NCBI GenBank assembly: GCA_035079385.1
Contig: JAVHKY010000025.1
Coordinates: 14,544,501 to 14,608,500, forward strand
Source: Aspidiotus rigidus
Taxonomy: Eukaryota; Arthropoda; Insecta; Hemiptera; Diaspididae
Reading direction: 5' to 3'
DNA: 64,000 nt
Part shown: positions 53,741 to 64,000 of the stretch, in pieces
Layout: every line of letters begins with the position of its first letter
Position numbering within the stretch: position 1 is the first letter of the stretch
Made by a program: the position numbers and the translations under genes
Notes under the pieces: generated by a model
The model's input: only the letters and a program-made list of their open reading frames with translations
Told to the model about the DNA's origin: nothing
Database searches by the model: none

Positions 53741-55439
53741 ACTATATTTTTATTAATTAAATTATTTATCAAGGAAAAAATATTTATTTTTGATAAACGT
53801 GCGATTGTATTTTCTTCTTTTCACTATCCGAAAAAATACTTGAAAATCTTCCAATTTGTATCCTGATGGCGTCATAGATCAGGCCCGTGACGTTACGATC
53901 TGATGACGTCGTGAATCAGTTCCTGTGACGTCAAGATCTAATGACGTCAAAGCACAATTTAACATAGAACTTATTCTATAGAGGGGAGGGGGATTTCAAA
54001 AATTTATCTTGCGCCGTGCACCGTAGGGTGATGTCCGGCCAAAAATCCAAATCGGCAAAAATGGTCCAAGTCCAACGCCCCCGAAGTTCCGGCGGTGATA
54101 ATAGTTCGAATGAAATTCTTCTAAGTCCTTTCCCTATCGTCATCACCAAGAATATTTTTTTCGAAAATTATATTTGAGGTTTTGTGTTTGATTTTTGTTT
54201 CAATGTCACATGATTTGTTCTCTTTTCACTGCTTTGTAATGAAAGGTCGAACAGCTGGGCCTGAGAGTTGGAGAATAATGTCCATGAATTAGTGAAATTC
54301 TATTATACTGCCTTTTTTCCCTTACGACTATTTTTTCAAGAAACAAAATTTGAAACGTGTCAACGTATCATAGATGGATGATATTTTGGTTTCATACCAA
54401 GTATTGAAGTTTAAAATTAGCTCAATTGTACCGTAAGTCTCACAAATTCTTCTTCTTCTTATTTTTTTTTCTAAAATATATAATTTAAAATGTCGAAAGA
54501 GGGATTTAGACACTTCGGCTCTTACTCTTTCATAAAAAATTTGGAACTAAAAACGACGGTAATAAATTGAGCTGAAATTGGGTTACCGTAGTTGTTTTAA
54601 ATTATGTTCCCTCTACTTCCCTCCATCTACAGGTAGGATATTAACAAAGAACTTTTTCTATGATGATTATGTCGAAAAGTTCGCCGTGCGTCGTATGGCG
54701 TCCGGCGAAAACTGACGGACTAGGAAAAATGTTGACATTCGAGCCATATTATAAGAACGAGGTCTTCGCCAGGCTATATATACCATGATACAAGGGAGAC
54801 AGAAAAACTTAAAGACTCCTCAAGGTTTCAATTTGAATTCTTTTTTGGTGGTCCGTTCGCCAAATTAAGGCTGAATAGGTGGTGACTTTCAGCTATTTTC
54901 AAAGGTGACTTATCGAAGGGAAAAACAATTTGCTATGGGTTGAAGGACGATCTTCAATAGATTAAGGTTTCCTTTCTCTTGATTACAATTCTTCGATATT
55001 GCTGTATGTATTTTGACTCGCTCCCTCTCCTGCCATTCTTTGAAGATTGTAGTGAGTAGCCATGTCAAAACTCAACGCACATTCTTTTATTCTTTTAATA
55101 CTCTACAAGTACCACAACAGAAAGTTGTTTTCCAGTCTTAAAAAATATAGTCTGTCTCACGAGAATTGGCGATGAGTCATATGGCACATTAACGCGCGTC
55201 AGCATCCGTGCGTCAAGAAGATACTAACCACAAACATGCGGTGAATTCTATCGATTCCTTTCCCCGGAGATTACGCTAAATCATGGAGCTCCGGTCTACA
55301 ACCTGACCAATAAATCGGTCTTCTCTTTGCTAGACATCATACGTACAAAGCTACTAAAAAAACTTGAGTTGATTTGGTCCGTAATACCCTCCCCCTCTTT
55401 CTTGTATGAATGGCATTGCGAGAGAAGAGATCAAGGGTT
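53741..55439. repeat. TGACGTC-rich and satellite debris, otherwise unassigned
   Basis: 53870-53960 has several gatctgatgacgtc-like phrases. 54000-54140 and 54680-54800 carry the gccgtgc-x-ccgt...gtccggc phrase and satellite-like fragments. No coding region is recognised. Confidence 0.5.
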
Positions 55440-55850
55440 TGAGGAGGAAGCTTGGTTAGGAGGAGTCAGTGCTTACAAAGGCTGACAAAGGGAATGACAT
55501 CGTCGCGTGGTACGTCACCAAGGTTGAGGAAGTCCTCTTAACCAGTGCAAGGCCACCGAAAATATCCTCTTCAGTTTTTCTCATTATATGTTGGAGAAGT
55601 TCGGAGTGTTATAAATAAAAGTACAAAGATCATTGAAAGGCTTTCGCTGAAAATATGACTGCTCGAAGCCGACCAGTGCCCCCCCCCTTTTACGGGTTAC
55701 CTGACCTACATGCGACATGTAGTATCCTATGTCTCTTCCCTCGCTTACTCTCTCGCCAAATTTCCAGAATGGTGGTTTCAATCTCGTATCGAGAATGAGT
55801 CTCCTTACTCCGTAAAAACTCGTTTTCCTCAGCTGATAAGCTCAAGAATG
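55440..55850 (+). mobile_element. Penelope-like element relic (RT N-terminal part)
   Basis: VLTKADKGNDIVAW (55469-55510) is a Penelope-like RT start motif. After a frameshift, FYGLPDLH (about 55688-55711) and, in another frame, VSSLAYSLAKFPEWWFQSRI follow, matching Y-G-L-P-K-(I/V)-H and VSS-x2-Y-x-LAK. Frameshifted and truncated. Confidence 0.7.
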
Positions 55851-57014
55851 AAAAAAAAACGACTCATTTTATTCTGCGGCTTTAGTAATTCTTTTCTTTA
55901 CTCTTTGAGTATTTTTCGATATGTCGGGTCGTAACTTAAAGAATCGTATCCACTCGATTGATCTACGTATTGTTTTTTCCTTCTGCCTATATTATATCAT
56001 ATCAGTTTTGCGTCTTATTCTTCTGTACCTCGATGATCTCACCGAAACGGTACTACAGTTTTGAAAAATATTTCCAGGAGATACGACCAAACGAAGATAA
56101 ATGAAAAAATTCAAAATCGTTTGTATTCTTGATCGTATTTATTACATCTTCCTTATCCTCGAAATATGTTAATCAGTCGCATCTAGATGCTGTACATGTT
56201 TCATCCGTAGGTATACAATGATGCACCATGAATAGCATTCGTAATTCACATTACGATTCATTATAATTCGTCCTAAAAAGAAAAATAATCTACAGATAAC
56301 GTGTTTCTCGTCGAACTTTTAGAAGATCGTCGATACGGTCGAAACTATTTTCACTCTAAAGCCCGGAACACGACGATGTATTATCGTAAAATATCTCTCT
56401 CTTTCCCGTCAGCTATATACGTTGTCATTATGTAAGTTGAATAGACCCATTCGATCACGTAGCCGGTTATTTTATCTGCGTACATACGACTTAGACACAA
56501 TTTAAACTCCGGATTGATATTTGCGAAACAAAAGCTTCGAATGCACCTACAGTGTATGCTGAAGAGGCTGCGCACTTGTAAATTTCAAGGCCCAAATCTC
56601 CCCCAGTGTTTCTCACGTCCTCAATATTACACGACGTATTTATTTTTATTATTATCATTTTCTTCTTTAACATTTTGCCGAAGACTATGATGACTTACTC
56701 TGCATAGCACGTACGTACTGCACGTACTAGGATGAAGTACATTTCTAATGTATATCGCTCTGCATTTCACACGCGTATTTAGCCGCGTGCAATTTACATG
56801 ATTTAACAAACCTGTGATTACGATTACGTCCATCGTGAACTGGGTTAAAGAACCAGTTCGTCTGACACTTGAAGAAGTAAAAAAAAACACAAATTTTATA
56901 TAAAACTCGTTTGCCTAACTTACACATATTATTGATCTTTGTGTAATAAGATATGCACACCTCAAGGGTTCATCACTTGTCGAGAGAAAGAAGATAAACG
57001 TTATATGCTGTTTT
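55851..57014. other. Unassigned sequence
   Basis: No recognised repeat or gene. Base composition is like the gene-rich part of the window, so distal exons of a neighbouring gene could lie here. Confidence 0.35.
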
Positions 57015-57137
57015 ATGGGCAGGTACAGTTTGTCTTCTTCTTTTACCTTTATTTTAATTACTATCTCGAGCGAACTTGTCGGCGAGAATTTCGACAAATG
57101 CGACTCGTCAGCTATGGATGAATATTTCCTCGGTAAA
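57015..57137 (+). CDS. Possible first exon of a secreted protein
   Basis: ATG 57015 opens MGRYSLSSSFTFILITISSE, a leader-like hydrophobic segment, followed by LVGENFDKCDSSAMDEYFL. A good donor (CTCG|gtaaag) follows at 57138; the open frame itself runs on to 57197. I do not recognise the protein and no downstream exon was found in the repeat-rich sequence after it. It could be chance. Confidence 0.25.
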
Positions 57138-57494
57138 GTTGAAGCCAAGATTCAAGTTCATTCTAGAAAAGAGAGATTTCTGTACATCGACGAATAAATG
57201 AAAACTTAAGATGCCCCTTCCGGGTACTTTTCCATGAAGTACAAATGTCATTGAATCAATACGTTCTCGAATTTCATTTTTATGGTTGCACATATTTAAA
57301 AAGGGTACCCAATGTACTCAAAAGAATAGCAAAATACAAAAATCACATGAAACACAGCTGCCGAGCGTTTTCGGTTATAAATAACCATCTTCAAAGCATG
57401 AACGAAAAAGAGCGCCTGAACCCTTCACCAAGTAAAATAGAAAACGTCAAACGAAGATCATTATTGAACCAGTAAGATATATATGAGCATACAA

Positions 57495-58087
57495 AATTAG
57501 ATGTCCCGAGTCCCCCTCCTATCATATGAATCTTAGAGCCTGAAGTTTTTCCAAGTCCCGAAAATGATGACGTGACAACTTGAACGCGCTGTAATTTCAA
57601 GGAAGCCGTCGTTTTTCCAAGTCCCCCTCCTATCATATAGCTCGGAAAACGAAATTTTTCCAAGCCCCCTCCTCCTTTCTCCGTGACGTCATCGTCCGTG
57701 AGCGCGAGCGCGCCGTGTGTCGTCCGGCGAAAAAACTTATGGCTTGGAAGATGAAATTTCTTCAAGTCCCCCCCCTTCTATCATCATATGGCTCGATATG
57801 AAAATTTTTCAACAAGGAACCAGTTTTATGAGGGGTTTTTTGAGAAATTTACCGTGCGCCGTTCGCCTTCCGGCAAAAAACTTCAAAACTTTTGACTCCT
57901 ATCGTATATAACTTGGAGGATGAAATTTTCTCAAGTCCCCCTCCTATAATATATAGCTTGTGGGTCGAAATTTTTTCAAGTCCCCCTCTTATCATATATA
58001 GCTCGGAGGTCAGAATTTTTCCCAGTCCCCCTCCTATCATATATGGCTGGAGGGTCGAAATTTTTTCAAGTCCCCCTCCTATAATAT
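57495..58087. repeat. 45-bp satellite, diverged monomers, with GCCGTGCGCCGT phrase
   Basis: Isolated monomers lie at 57505-57560 and 57600-57680, then about four consecutive ones at 57895-58085 (cctatcatatatagctcgga...tttttcaagtcccc). 57700-57740 and 57845-57880 carry cgccgtgtgtcgtccggcga and its variant. Copies here are more diverged than those at 13.8 kb. Confidence 0.85.
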
Positions 58088-58198
58088 ACAAGCCGTAAGC
58101 CCGCTAAATATTATAAAATTTTAAATTATTTTCAAAATTCTTGATACTTATTTATCATTAGTATTCTCTTAGTTCAATTTCTAATCTAATTCTTTTAA

Positions 58199-58687
58199 AT
58201 TTTGTATTTTTGTATTTTTTTTTTTCTCTACCTTCTAAATTTCTGTAATTTTGTTTTTCTCTTCCTTGTTTTGTAATGTTTCTCTTTTTATTTTTTTATG
58301 TCAGTTACCTGTTGTCAGTGTTCATCATTGATGCCCCACAAGTATCAATTATCAATAATTAACAATTATCACGTATGTTTTCTCTTTTGGTTGCCCCCCC
58401 CTCTCTCTTACTTTTTTTTTTGTGTTTTTGTTTTTCTTTTTTGTTGATTTCCTCGTTTTTTCTCAAAATTAACAATAATAATAATAATCGCCGGAGCCCG
58501 CTCGCCCAACTATGGGCATAGGGCATTGTATTAAAATTTATTTGTACTCGTATTTTATTTACTGAATAAACGGCCTTCTGAATTGAATTGAATTGAATTG
58601 AATTTTCATCTTTATTTTTTATTTTGTTTATTTTTTTATTATTTTTTTATTATTTTCACAATAAAGGGTGTATTAAAAAAAAAATTT
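58199..58687. mobile_element. Insertion with retroposon-like 3' end in copy B
   Basis: Absent from copy A at the matching site (about 52335). Contains gcccgctcgcccaactatgg, then aataaacggccttctgaatt followed by four to five GAATT units. This is followed by a second AATAAA (about 58662) and a run of ten A at the right junction. It is compatible with a non-LTR-derived or processed insertion, possibly two nested ones. Confidence 0.6.
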
Positions 58688-58752
58688 CCAATTTTTCAAT
58701 TTCATTTTTTTTTTTTTTGTTGATATTTTGTTTTACACTTTCAATCTCGTTC

Positions 58753-59328
58753 TTAATATTTTCTCTGATAGTTAGATGCCGTCTTTTTAGAAGATCCTTT
58801 GCGCATTCTTCTTTTTGGGTGTATGCTTGCTGAAAAATTTGTCATTTTTTGTGGATTGTTGGAAGAGGTAGATAACTTCCTATATAATGATACACCAAAA
58901 ATTTTGAAAGTTGTAAATATATTTGGAACTTCATTACACCCTAAAGAAGTCATTGAAAGCGCATTGTTGTATTTACGCAAATTATTAAGAAAATGAGATC
59001 TATTATCCCTTCCGTCTAATAGTTTTTGAAGAAGATCCTGCATTGAGGGTGAATCAGGTAACTTAATCTTATCACTCCTGCGACAGAAATTTCGATTTTC
59101 AGTTTCAAATAATTTTCCATCACAAAATGTGCACGTAATTGCCAGATTCCCAATTGAACTTATAGCCTACTGGTATATTCTTTCTCAATAATGTACCTAA
59201 TGAATGGACTATTATTGTTCTGACAATCATTTTCCACATTATTTACTGATGTCAAAATTTCGGAATTGATACGAGCTCTTCCCTTTGTTCGTCAACCGCC
59301 CTAGATTTGCTTTCTTGCGTTTTGGCAT
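58753..59328 (-). pseudogene. Helitron-like Rep/helicase N-terminal fossil, copy B
   Basis: Same content as 52400-52975 with a few amino-acid changes (HFLNNLRKYNNALSMTSLGC is slightly closer to the family consensus than copy A). The start MPKRKK... is at 59328. Truncated in the same way, so truncation preceded the duplication. Confidence 0.6.
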
Positions 59329-59663
59329 TCCAATTAGATTTCAATAACATGGGACATACGTGACTCGATATTGAATTTTCGAAATTGACGTGAATTGTTT
59401 TTCTTTTCTTAGTCCTCACGTTAAATTTGAAATAATGAAAGACAACCACCACTTCTTCAGATAATTGCTAAGCAAAATCTTTATCGTAACCCTACACTAT
59501 TCGATCACTCATAGTATGGGTATTCAAAACTTCTCCGGTTAAAAAGAACCATTTTCCAAAAATGATTGCCTAGCACATATTAATTTTCGATGAACGTCAA
59601 CCAAAATGATTGCTTAGCATTTTTAATCAATAAATTAATGAATGATACAGATTTTTCATCTCT

Positions 59664-59994
59664 TGAATCATTCATGACCCCCCCCCCCCCCCTCGCAAAG
59701 ATATACACTACACGCCATTCGCCTGATTTTGTAACTTCAAATTTATTACGCATAAACCTTCTCCTAGGGAAGCTAAAGCAATGGAAACAAATTCCAAGTT
59801 TGTAGGTGAAATAGGATTAAAGTTAAATGGATTTGCGATTTTGCAACTTCTCTTTATATAATAGATAGCTCGAGGGTGAAAATTTTTCTAAGTCTCCCTC
59901 GCCTCTTCGTGACGTCATCAACCTCAAAAATTTCCTGAAAGTACCCCCAACAAAAGAGATAGCGGGTTCCCCGCTGAAAAGCGTGGTAGAAGGG
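59664..59994. repeat. Poly(C), satellite monomer and hairpin module
   Basis: A C-rich run at about 59678-59691, one satellite monomer at 59855-59900 followed by gtgacgtcatcaacctc, then hairpin AGCGGG-TTC-CCCGCT at 59961-59975, the inverted equivalent of 228-300. Confidence 0.7.
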
Positions 59995-60116
59995 TAACTT
60001 GGGTGAGTCGGCCTTTGCCGATCATTCAATCGAAAGTGGTCTCAAGTTCAAAGATGGCTTTGAGGCCCTCCTCCATAGGGAGAATTCGTATTTTAAACAT
60101 ATGCCTCTAAGAAAAT
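59995..60116 (+). mobile_element. Penelope-like C-terminal fragment
   Basis: Reads SAFADHSIESGLKFKDGFEA, then LLHRENSYFKHMPLRK and stop. It resembles the segment after GIY-YIG in Penelope-like elements (FA-x-HLIES-x-H-x-F...ILH). A second copy is at 62003-62152. Confidence 0.6.
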
Positions 60117-61700
60117 GATCAGGGAGGAGGGATTAATCCTTACAAAGGAAGTTGAAATTAAATGTCATCGTAGTTATGGAGAGTCGTCTTATGTCTCAAA
60201 AATTTATGACGTGCTCAAACAGTGCGGGGCTTAGGACTTTACCCTCTTTCATTTTTCCAAAGAGGTCTCATCAACACTACTTAAGTTATTATCAAGAGTC
60301 CTTGGATGAAGAAAGTCATTTTGGAATCTAACCCTGTTCCTCCCCTTCTTTATTGATTGCCCAAAGTACACAAAAGTCACGGATTCCTTAACGAAGTTGA
60401 AGGAGGGGTGGCAGGGAATCTGTTTTGTGGGGCACGTGGAATCTGGAAAATGTTGAATTACCAGGTCTATGACGTCATCAAGTTGCGACATCATAGGGCC
60501 GGAATTTGTAACTATGTATAATTAGATGGAGACTTGGAAAAACTCACAGGTTCTTCAACGAAGTTGAACGAGGGGTGGTAGGAAACCTGTTTTATGGGAC
60601 ACGTGGGATCTGAAAAATGTACATCGTGACATCACAAGGTTGACCTATGACGTTCAAAGGTTGATCTCTGACGTCACAGGCCCGGATTTCGGAGCTATAC
60701 ATAATAAAAGGGAACTGGAAAAAAATGATCTATGACGTCATCAGATTGTGACATCACAAGGCCGACCTGAGGCTCGTTGAAGGTGCTAAGTCAACTGGTG
60801 TATGAAGCATTGCATATTTAGTTACTCGAAGAGGCTATCTTTCAGGCTGTATACACCGACCACCGAGCTATATATGATATAGGAAGGGGAAGTTTCTAAT
60901 TTTCGAGCTCCGAGCTTTGCCGGTCGGCTGGACGGCGGACGTTTTGTCCAAAAAAAACCCTGCGATAAAACAGGTTCCCTGTTAAAAAGGATATCCCGAT
61001 GCGGCCTGTTATGCCGTTTGTGCCTTCACCCACTTACTCCTTAGCTAAATTTATAGATCGCTGGCTTGAATCTCATGTCGAGTTTGCTTCTCGCTACAGG
61101 TTCCCCGACGGATAGGGTGAAGGACGTAAGTCTTCCTTCGGGATCGACTCTGTGATCCTACAATATTGTAGGATTATTTTCTCACATCTCCGAGGCCGCC
61201 GCTATCCAACATGATGGATAATTTTCTCGTTAAATCTAGTCTCCTTCGTGATGAGTTGGAAAAATTTTTTGACTTTCTGAAGGTATGTTGGTCTCCTAAT
61301 TTTGTAAATTTGATAGAAAATTTTTCGAGTTCCCCGAGGAAGTAAAGACTCCTACTTGGGCTCGCTTATTTGAGAGATGTTTATGTCTAAATTTGAGGGC
61401 CAGGTGTTTTTGAGTCACGTCTATTATTGGCACAGGTACGTAGACGAAGTTTTGTGTGCGTGGATCGGTCCTGCAGAATTTCTAAATGAGTTTCTTGCAT
61501 ATTTAAATAGCCAATACTCTTTCATACAAACCACTCTAGAAGTTGATGGCTCATCAATAAACTCCTTGGATTTGTCATCGACGGCTTCCATGAGTTTGGG
61601 ATTTATTGGAAAGACAGATCGATGGATATTGTAAACCACGGGTCCTCTTTTTATCCTGCTGCCTACAAGATTGCAACTTTCAAAGCTTTGTTCGAATTCT
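60117..61700 (+). mobile_element. Penelope-like element relic (N-terminal part to RT palm)
   Basis: In broken frames: ILTKEVEIK...SSYVSKIYDVLKQCG (60135-60235), LPKVHKSHGFLNEVEGG (about 60360-60410), MRPVMPFVPSPTYSLAKF (about 60998-61053), IDRWLESHVEFASRYRF, then WHRYVDEVLCAWIGPAEF, FLAYLNSQYSFIQTTLEV and LGFIGKTDRW (61425-61630). RYVDE is the RT active-site box (usually RYVDD, so the second Asp is Glu). TGACGTCA-type phrases and hairpin AACAGG-TTC-CCTGTT (60969-60983) interrupt it. Confidence 0.7.
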
Positions 61701-62002
61701 TGTCCAGACGGTGATAATTGAAAATAGTTTTTGACGGAAGTGGCGACAAGTGTTTTCCTTTTTATTTCAATAGCTTATTTCATCGGCTGACTCATATTTT
61801 CTTGAGTCAGGCTGCTTTCCAGAAGGAACTGGTGACAATTAAGTACCTGGCCAGAGTGAATCAGGTCAGAATGGACATGTTGAAAGGAGGCTTAGTAGAA
61901 ATACTCAACGGAGTTAAACGAGGAGAGGCAGGAAATCTGTTCTAACAGGAAACCAAGAGATCTGAAAAATATAGGTAGATTGTGACATCATCAGGGTGAG
62001 TC

Positions 62003-62152
62003 ACCTTTGCCGATAATTTAATCGAAAGTGGCCACAGGTTTAAAGAGGGGGCTGAGGCCCTCCTCCACACGGAGAATTCGCATTTTAAACCAATGGCCCT
62101 CGAAAATATTGAAATTATTCGACAGACATCCCCGTTATACATATATTCCTGA
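62003..62152 (+). mobile_element. Penelope-like C-terminal fragment, second copy
   Basis: Reads FADNLIESGHRFKEGAEALL, then HTENSHFKPMALENIEIIRQ and a stop near 62150. Clearly related to 59995-60116 and slightly better preserved (SGH instead of SGL). Confidence 0.65.
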
Positions 62153-63115
62153 CGAAGGTTCGATTGAATTAGTCCACGAGAATAATTCACATTTCGATGA
62201 CTCTCTGATTCAATTGTGATCTTCCTTTGATTTCCTCTGTCGTTGGTGGAAGGTTCAGTCGCTTTCTTTCGTTCATGCTTTGAAGATGGTTGTTCAACCG
62301 AAAGCACTCGGCGACTGGTTTTGTACTTTGCTGCTGTTTTGAGTACGTTACCCTCTTTAAATACGAATATCATATTAAAGTGAGCCTAAGGAATTTCTTT
62401 GGGGAACAAAATACGTCCGCGGTATGAAGGTTACATCATTGCTGAATAGCTCGCTTCAGATCTAACGAACGACTCGTACATATTTAGTACCGGTACTAGT
62501 TATGTTACAATTAAGTTACATCAGTAATTGGATCTGTCCGCATTATTCATTCTTTACGTACACGGTAGGTTGACCTTCATTCACACCAACTAGGGTTCAA
62601 TGGTGTATTTGTATTATATAACTTGGGAGGTTCAAATTCATTTTCTTCTACTCGCAGACGTGTCCTTTGCACAGAAATTCGTTACATTCTACTACCGATT
62701 GAAATACTTGTCGTCCATCGTAGTTCTGCCCTAATACTTCCCTTTGGTCAAGGTATTGAAATGACGGTCATTCAGACTTTCTTCTTAACGTACTTCTGAT
62801 GACTCTGTTATTATGATTCTTCACATGAGATCTATTTCATCGAAAGTTACTTGTGTGAAAGATGTATAATTTTATGTGTTTCCTTTGTGGACTTGAAAAG
62901 ATTCCTGAACTAACCGTAAGCGGGAAGAGAGGGACGAAATTAGCGGTCATTACACCTCTAGCCTGTTGTTTTCAATCGTCCGTCATAAATTATTTCTTTT
63001 TTCTTTTAAGGGTAAGCTTTACTTGTGAAAATATGCTCGTAAAACATGGTATCGACATTCACATTTCATTGCTTGAATTTTTAACCGATCTTTCTGAATA
63101 ATTGACATGTTTTCC
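62153..63115. other. Unassigned sequence
   Basis: No gene, RNA or repeat recognised. Confidence 0.4.
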
Positions 63116-63130
63116 AGAAAGGTCCAATCA

Positions 63131-63273
63131 GGAGCGCTATCGAAGCAGAATTTTAAAATTTTATTTCATACTTTCTCAATTAAACGTTGAAATTGGTAAA
63201 AATTCGTATATTTTCTGACGAGAGTGAAATCCTTCTGGAGCCAAAATTCAGGATTCTGCTCCGATAGCGCCTT
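63131..63273. repeat. Short inverted-repeat element (MITE-like)
   Basis: GCGCTATCGAAGCAGAAT (63134-63151) pairs with the complement of attctgctccgatagcgc (63253-63270) with one mismatch; about 100 bp AT-rich interior. No target duplication identified. Confidence 0.6.
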
Positions 63274-63290
63274 CCATTGAACCCTGCTGT

Positions 63291-64000
63291 ACAACATTTC
63301 CGAAGATCGAAAATATTCATCGAAAAATGGAGCCCCGAGAAGTGTCCTTGCAAAATCATTCCTTGTCATTTATTACAAGGACTACCCACGCACGCCCGAC
63401 AAGATCGCCGGCTTACCAAACCTTGCAGGGTTTTTGGGGATATTTATGCAACTTATCGTACACCGTATCGGAGTTTTCGAACAAGTAAAGCACACCCTTA
63501 ATGTGGTTGATACGAGTATTTTTGAAAATCTTGAAAGACTCTTTCCTCTACGTAAGTATCGTAATTTTTCTCAAGTCTCTCTTCCATGAAGAACTAAAAC
63601 AAAAACTTGTACTTTTCTCGTCTTTAGAGAGTTTAAGAGATATTCGGCGTTGTTGATGTCATGCCTTTATGCTTGTAATTTTTTCAAGTTCTTTCTCCAT
63701 CTCTTTTCAACCGCACAAACAGCATATTGATGACGTCACACTCTTCTTTAACTTGTATTTTTCCTTGAAAACCAATTGACGAAGTTTGAACCTAGTTAAT
63801 AGTGAGGAAGCAAGTAACTTGAATAATTTCAGCCTAATATCCTCCTCTGGGCTGGTTTATTTTAGCTTGTACTCAGAGGGAAGACTTAGCTTTTTTCAGC
63901 CTACTTTGAAGGTGTAGAGCCCAACGTTCCATTGGGAAAACCATCTAGAGAGGTTCATAAGTCCAAATTTTCTCAAACCCCTTCCCCTAAAAGGAAAAAT
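63291..64000. other. Unassigned sequence to window end
   Basis: Nothing recognised apart from a single TGACGTCA near 63730. Confidence 0.4.

Larger units (their letters stand above)
58088..59663. repeat. Segmental duplication, copy B
   Basis: Direct repeat of 52225-53304, interrupted at 58199-58687. Confidence 0.9.

Overview
This is eukaryotic, insect-type genomic DNA. The genes are split by short GT-AG introns, mostly 44-100 nt. The proteins are metazoan: TOLLIP, a Spatzle-family cytokine, POFUT2, NAF1, a Ly6/QVR-like protein and a ZP-domain protein. The non-genic DNA is full of arthropod-type transposons. An intronless, bacterial-type AAA-ATPase-like/PD-(D/E)XK gene at 3.4-5.3 kb suggests ancient horizontal transfer. 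As far as I recall, such genes have been reported from mealybug genomes, so a hemipteran host is plausible but not proven.

Layout. 0-12 kb: tandem repeats, LINE and Penelope-like (PLE) relics, the AAA-ATPase-like gene with a decayed tandem copy, and long stretches with nothing recognisable. 12.2-29.75 kb: one large ZP-domain gene on +. Its first visible exon (12218-12510) is separated from the next (24571) by a 12-kb intron. That intron holds 45-bp satellites, a nearly intact Ty1/copia element in antisense, a LINE relic and a hAT-like MITE. The gene ends in a 3.9-kb exon coding about 35 Cys-loop repeats in a proline-rich matrix. 30.5-48 kb: a compact gene cluster with alternating strands: TOLLIP (-), Ly6-like (+), POFUT2 (-), NAF1 (+), Spatzle-like (-). 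The TOLLIP/Ly6 and POFUT2/NAF1 pairs are divergent, with 0.7-0.8 kb shared upstream regions. 48-64 kb: gene-poor DNA with AT-rich arrays, a 1.1-kb segmental duplication carrying a Helitron-like Rep/helicase N-terminal fossil, several PLE relics, hairpin modules and foldback elements.

Functionally, Spatzle and TOLLIP both belong to Toll signalling and lie about 10 kb apart. POFUT2 is an ER O-fucosyltransferase, NAF1 a box H/ACA RNP assembly factor, the Ly6-like protein a small GPI-type surface protein, and the ZP protein probably part of the apical or cuticular extracellular matrix. I see no evidence that they form one pathway.

The least explained signal is a family of short hairpins with a constant GAA loop and covarying stems (AGCGGG/CCCGCT and AACAGG/CCTGTT). 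They recur across the window, often next to a second hairpin, TGACGTCA-rich tracts and 45-bp minisatellites. They look like structural ends of one or more non-autonomous mobile elements. All exon borders were read by eye from splice signals, reading phase and remembered family sequences; no search was run.
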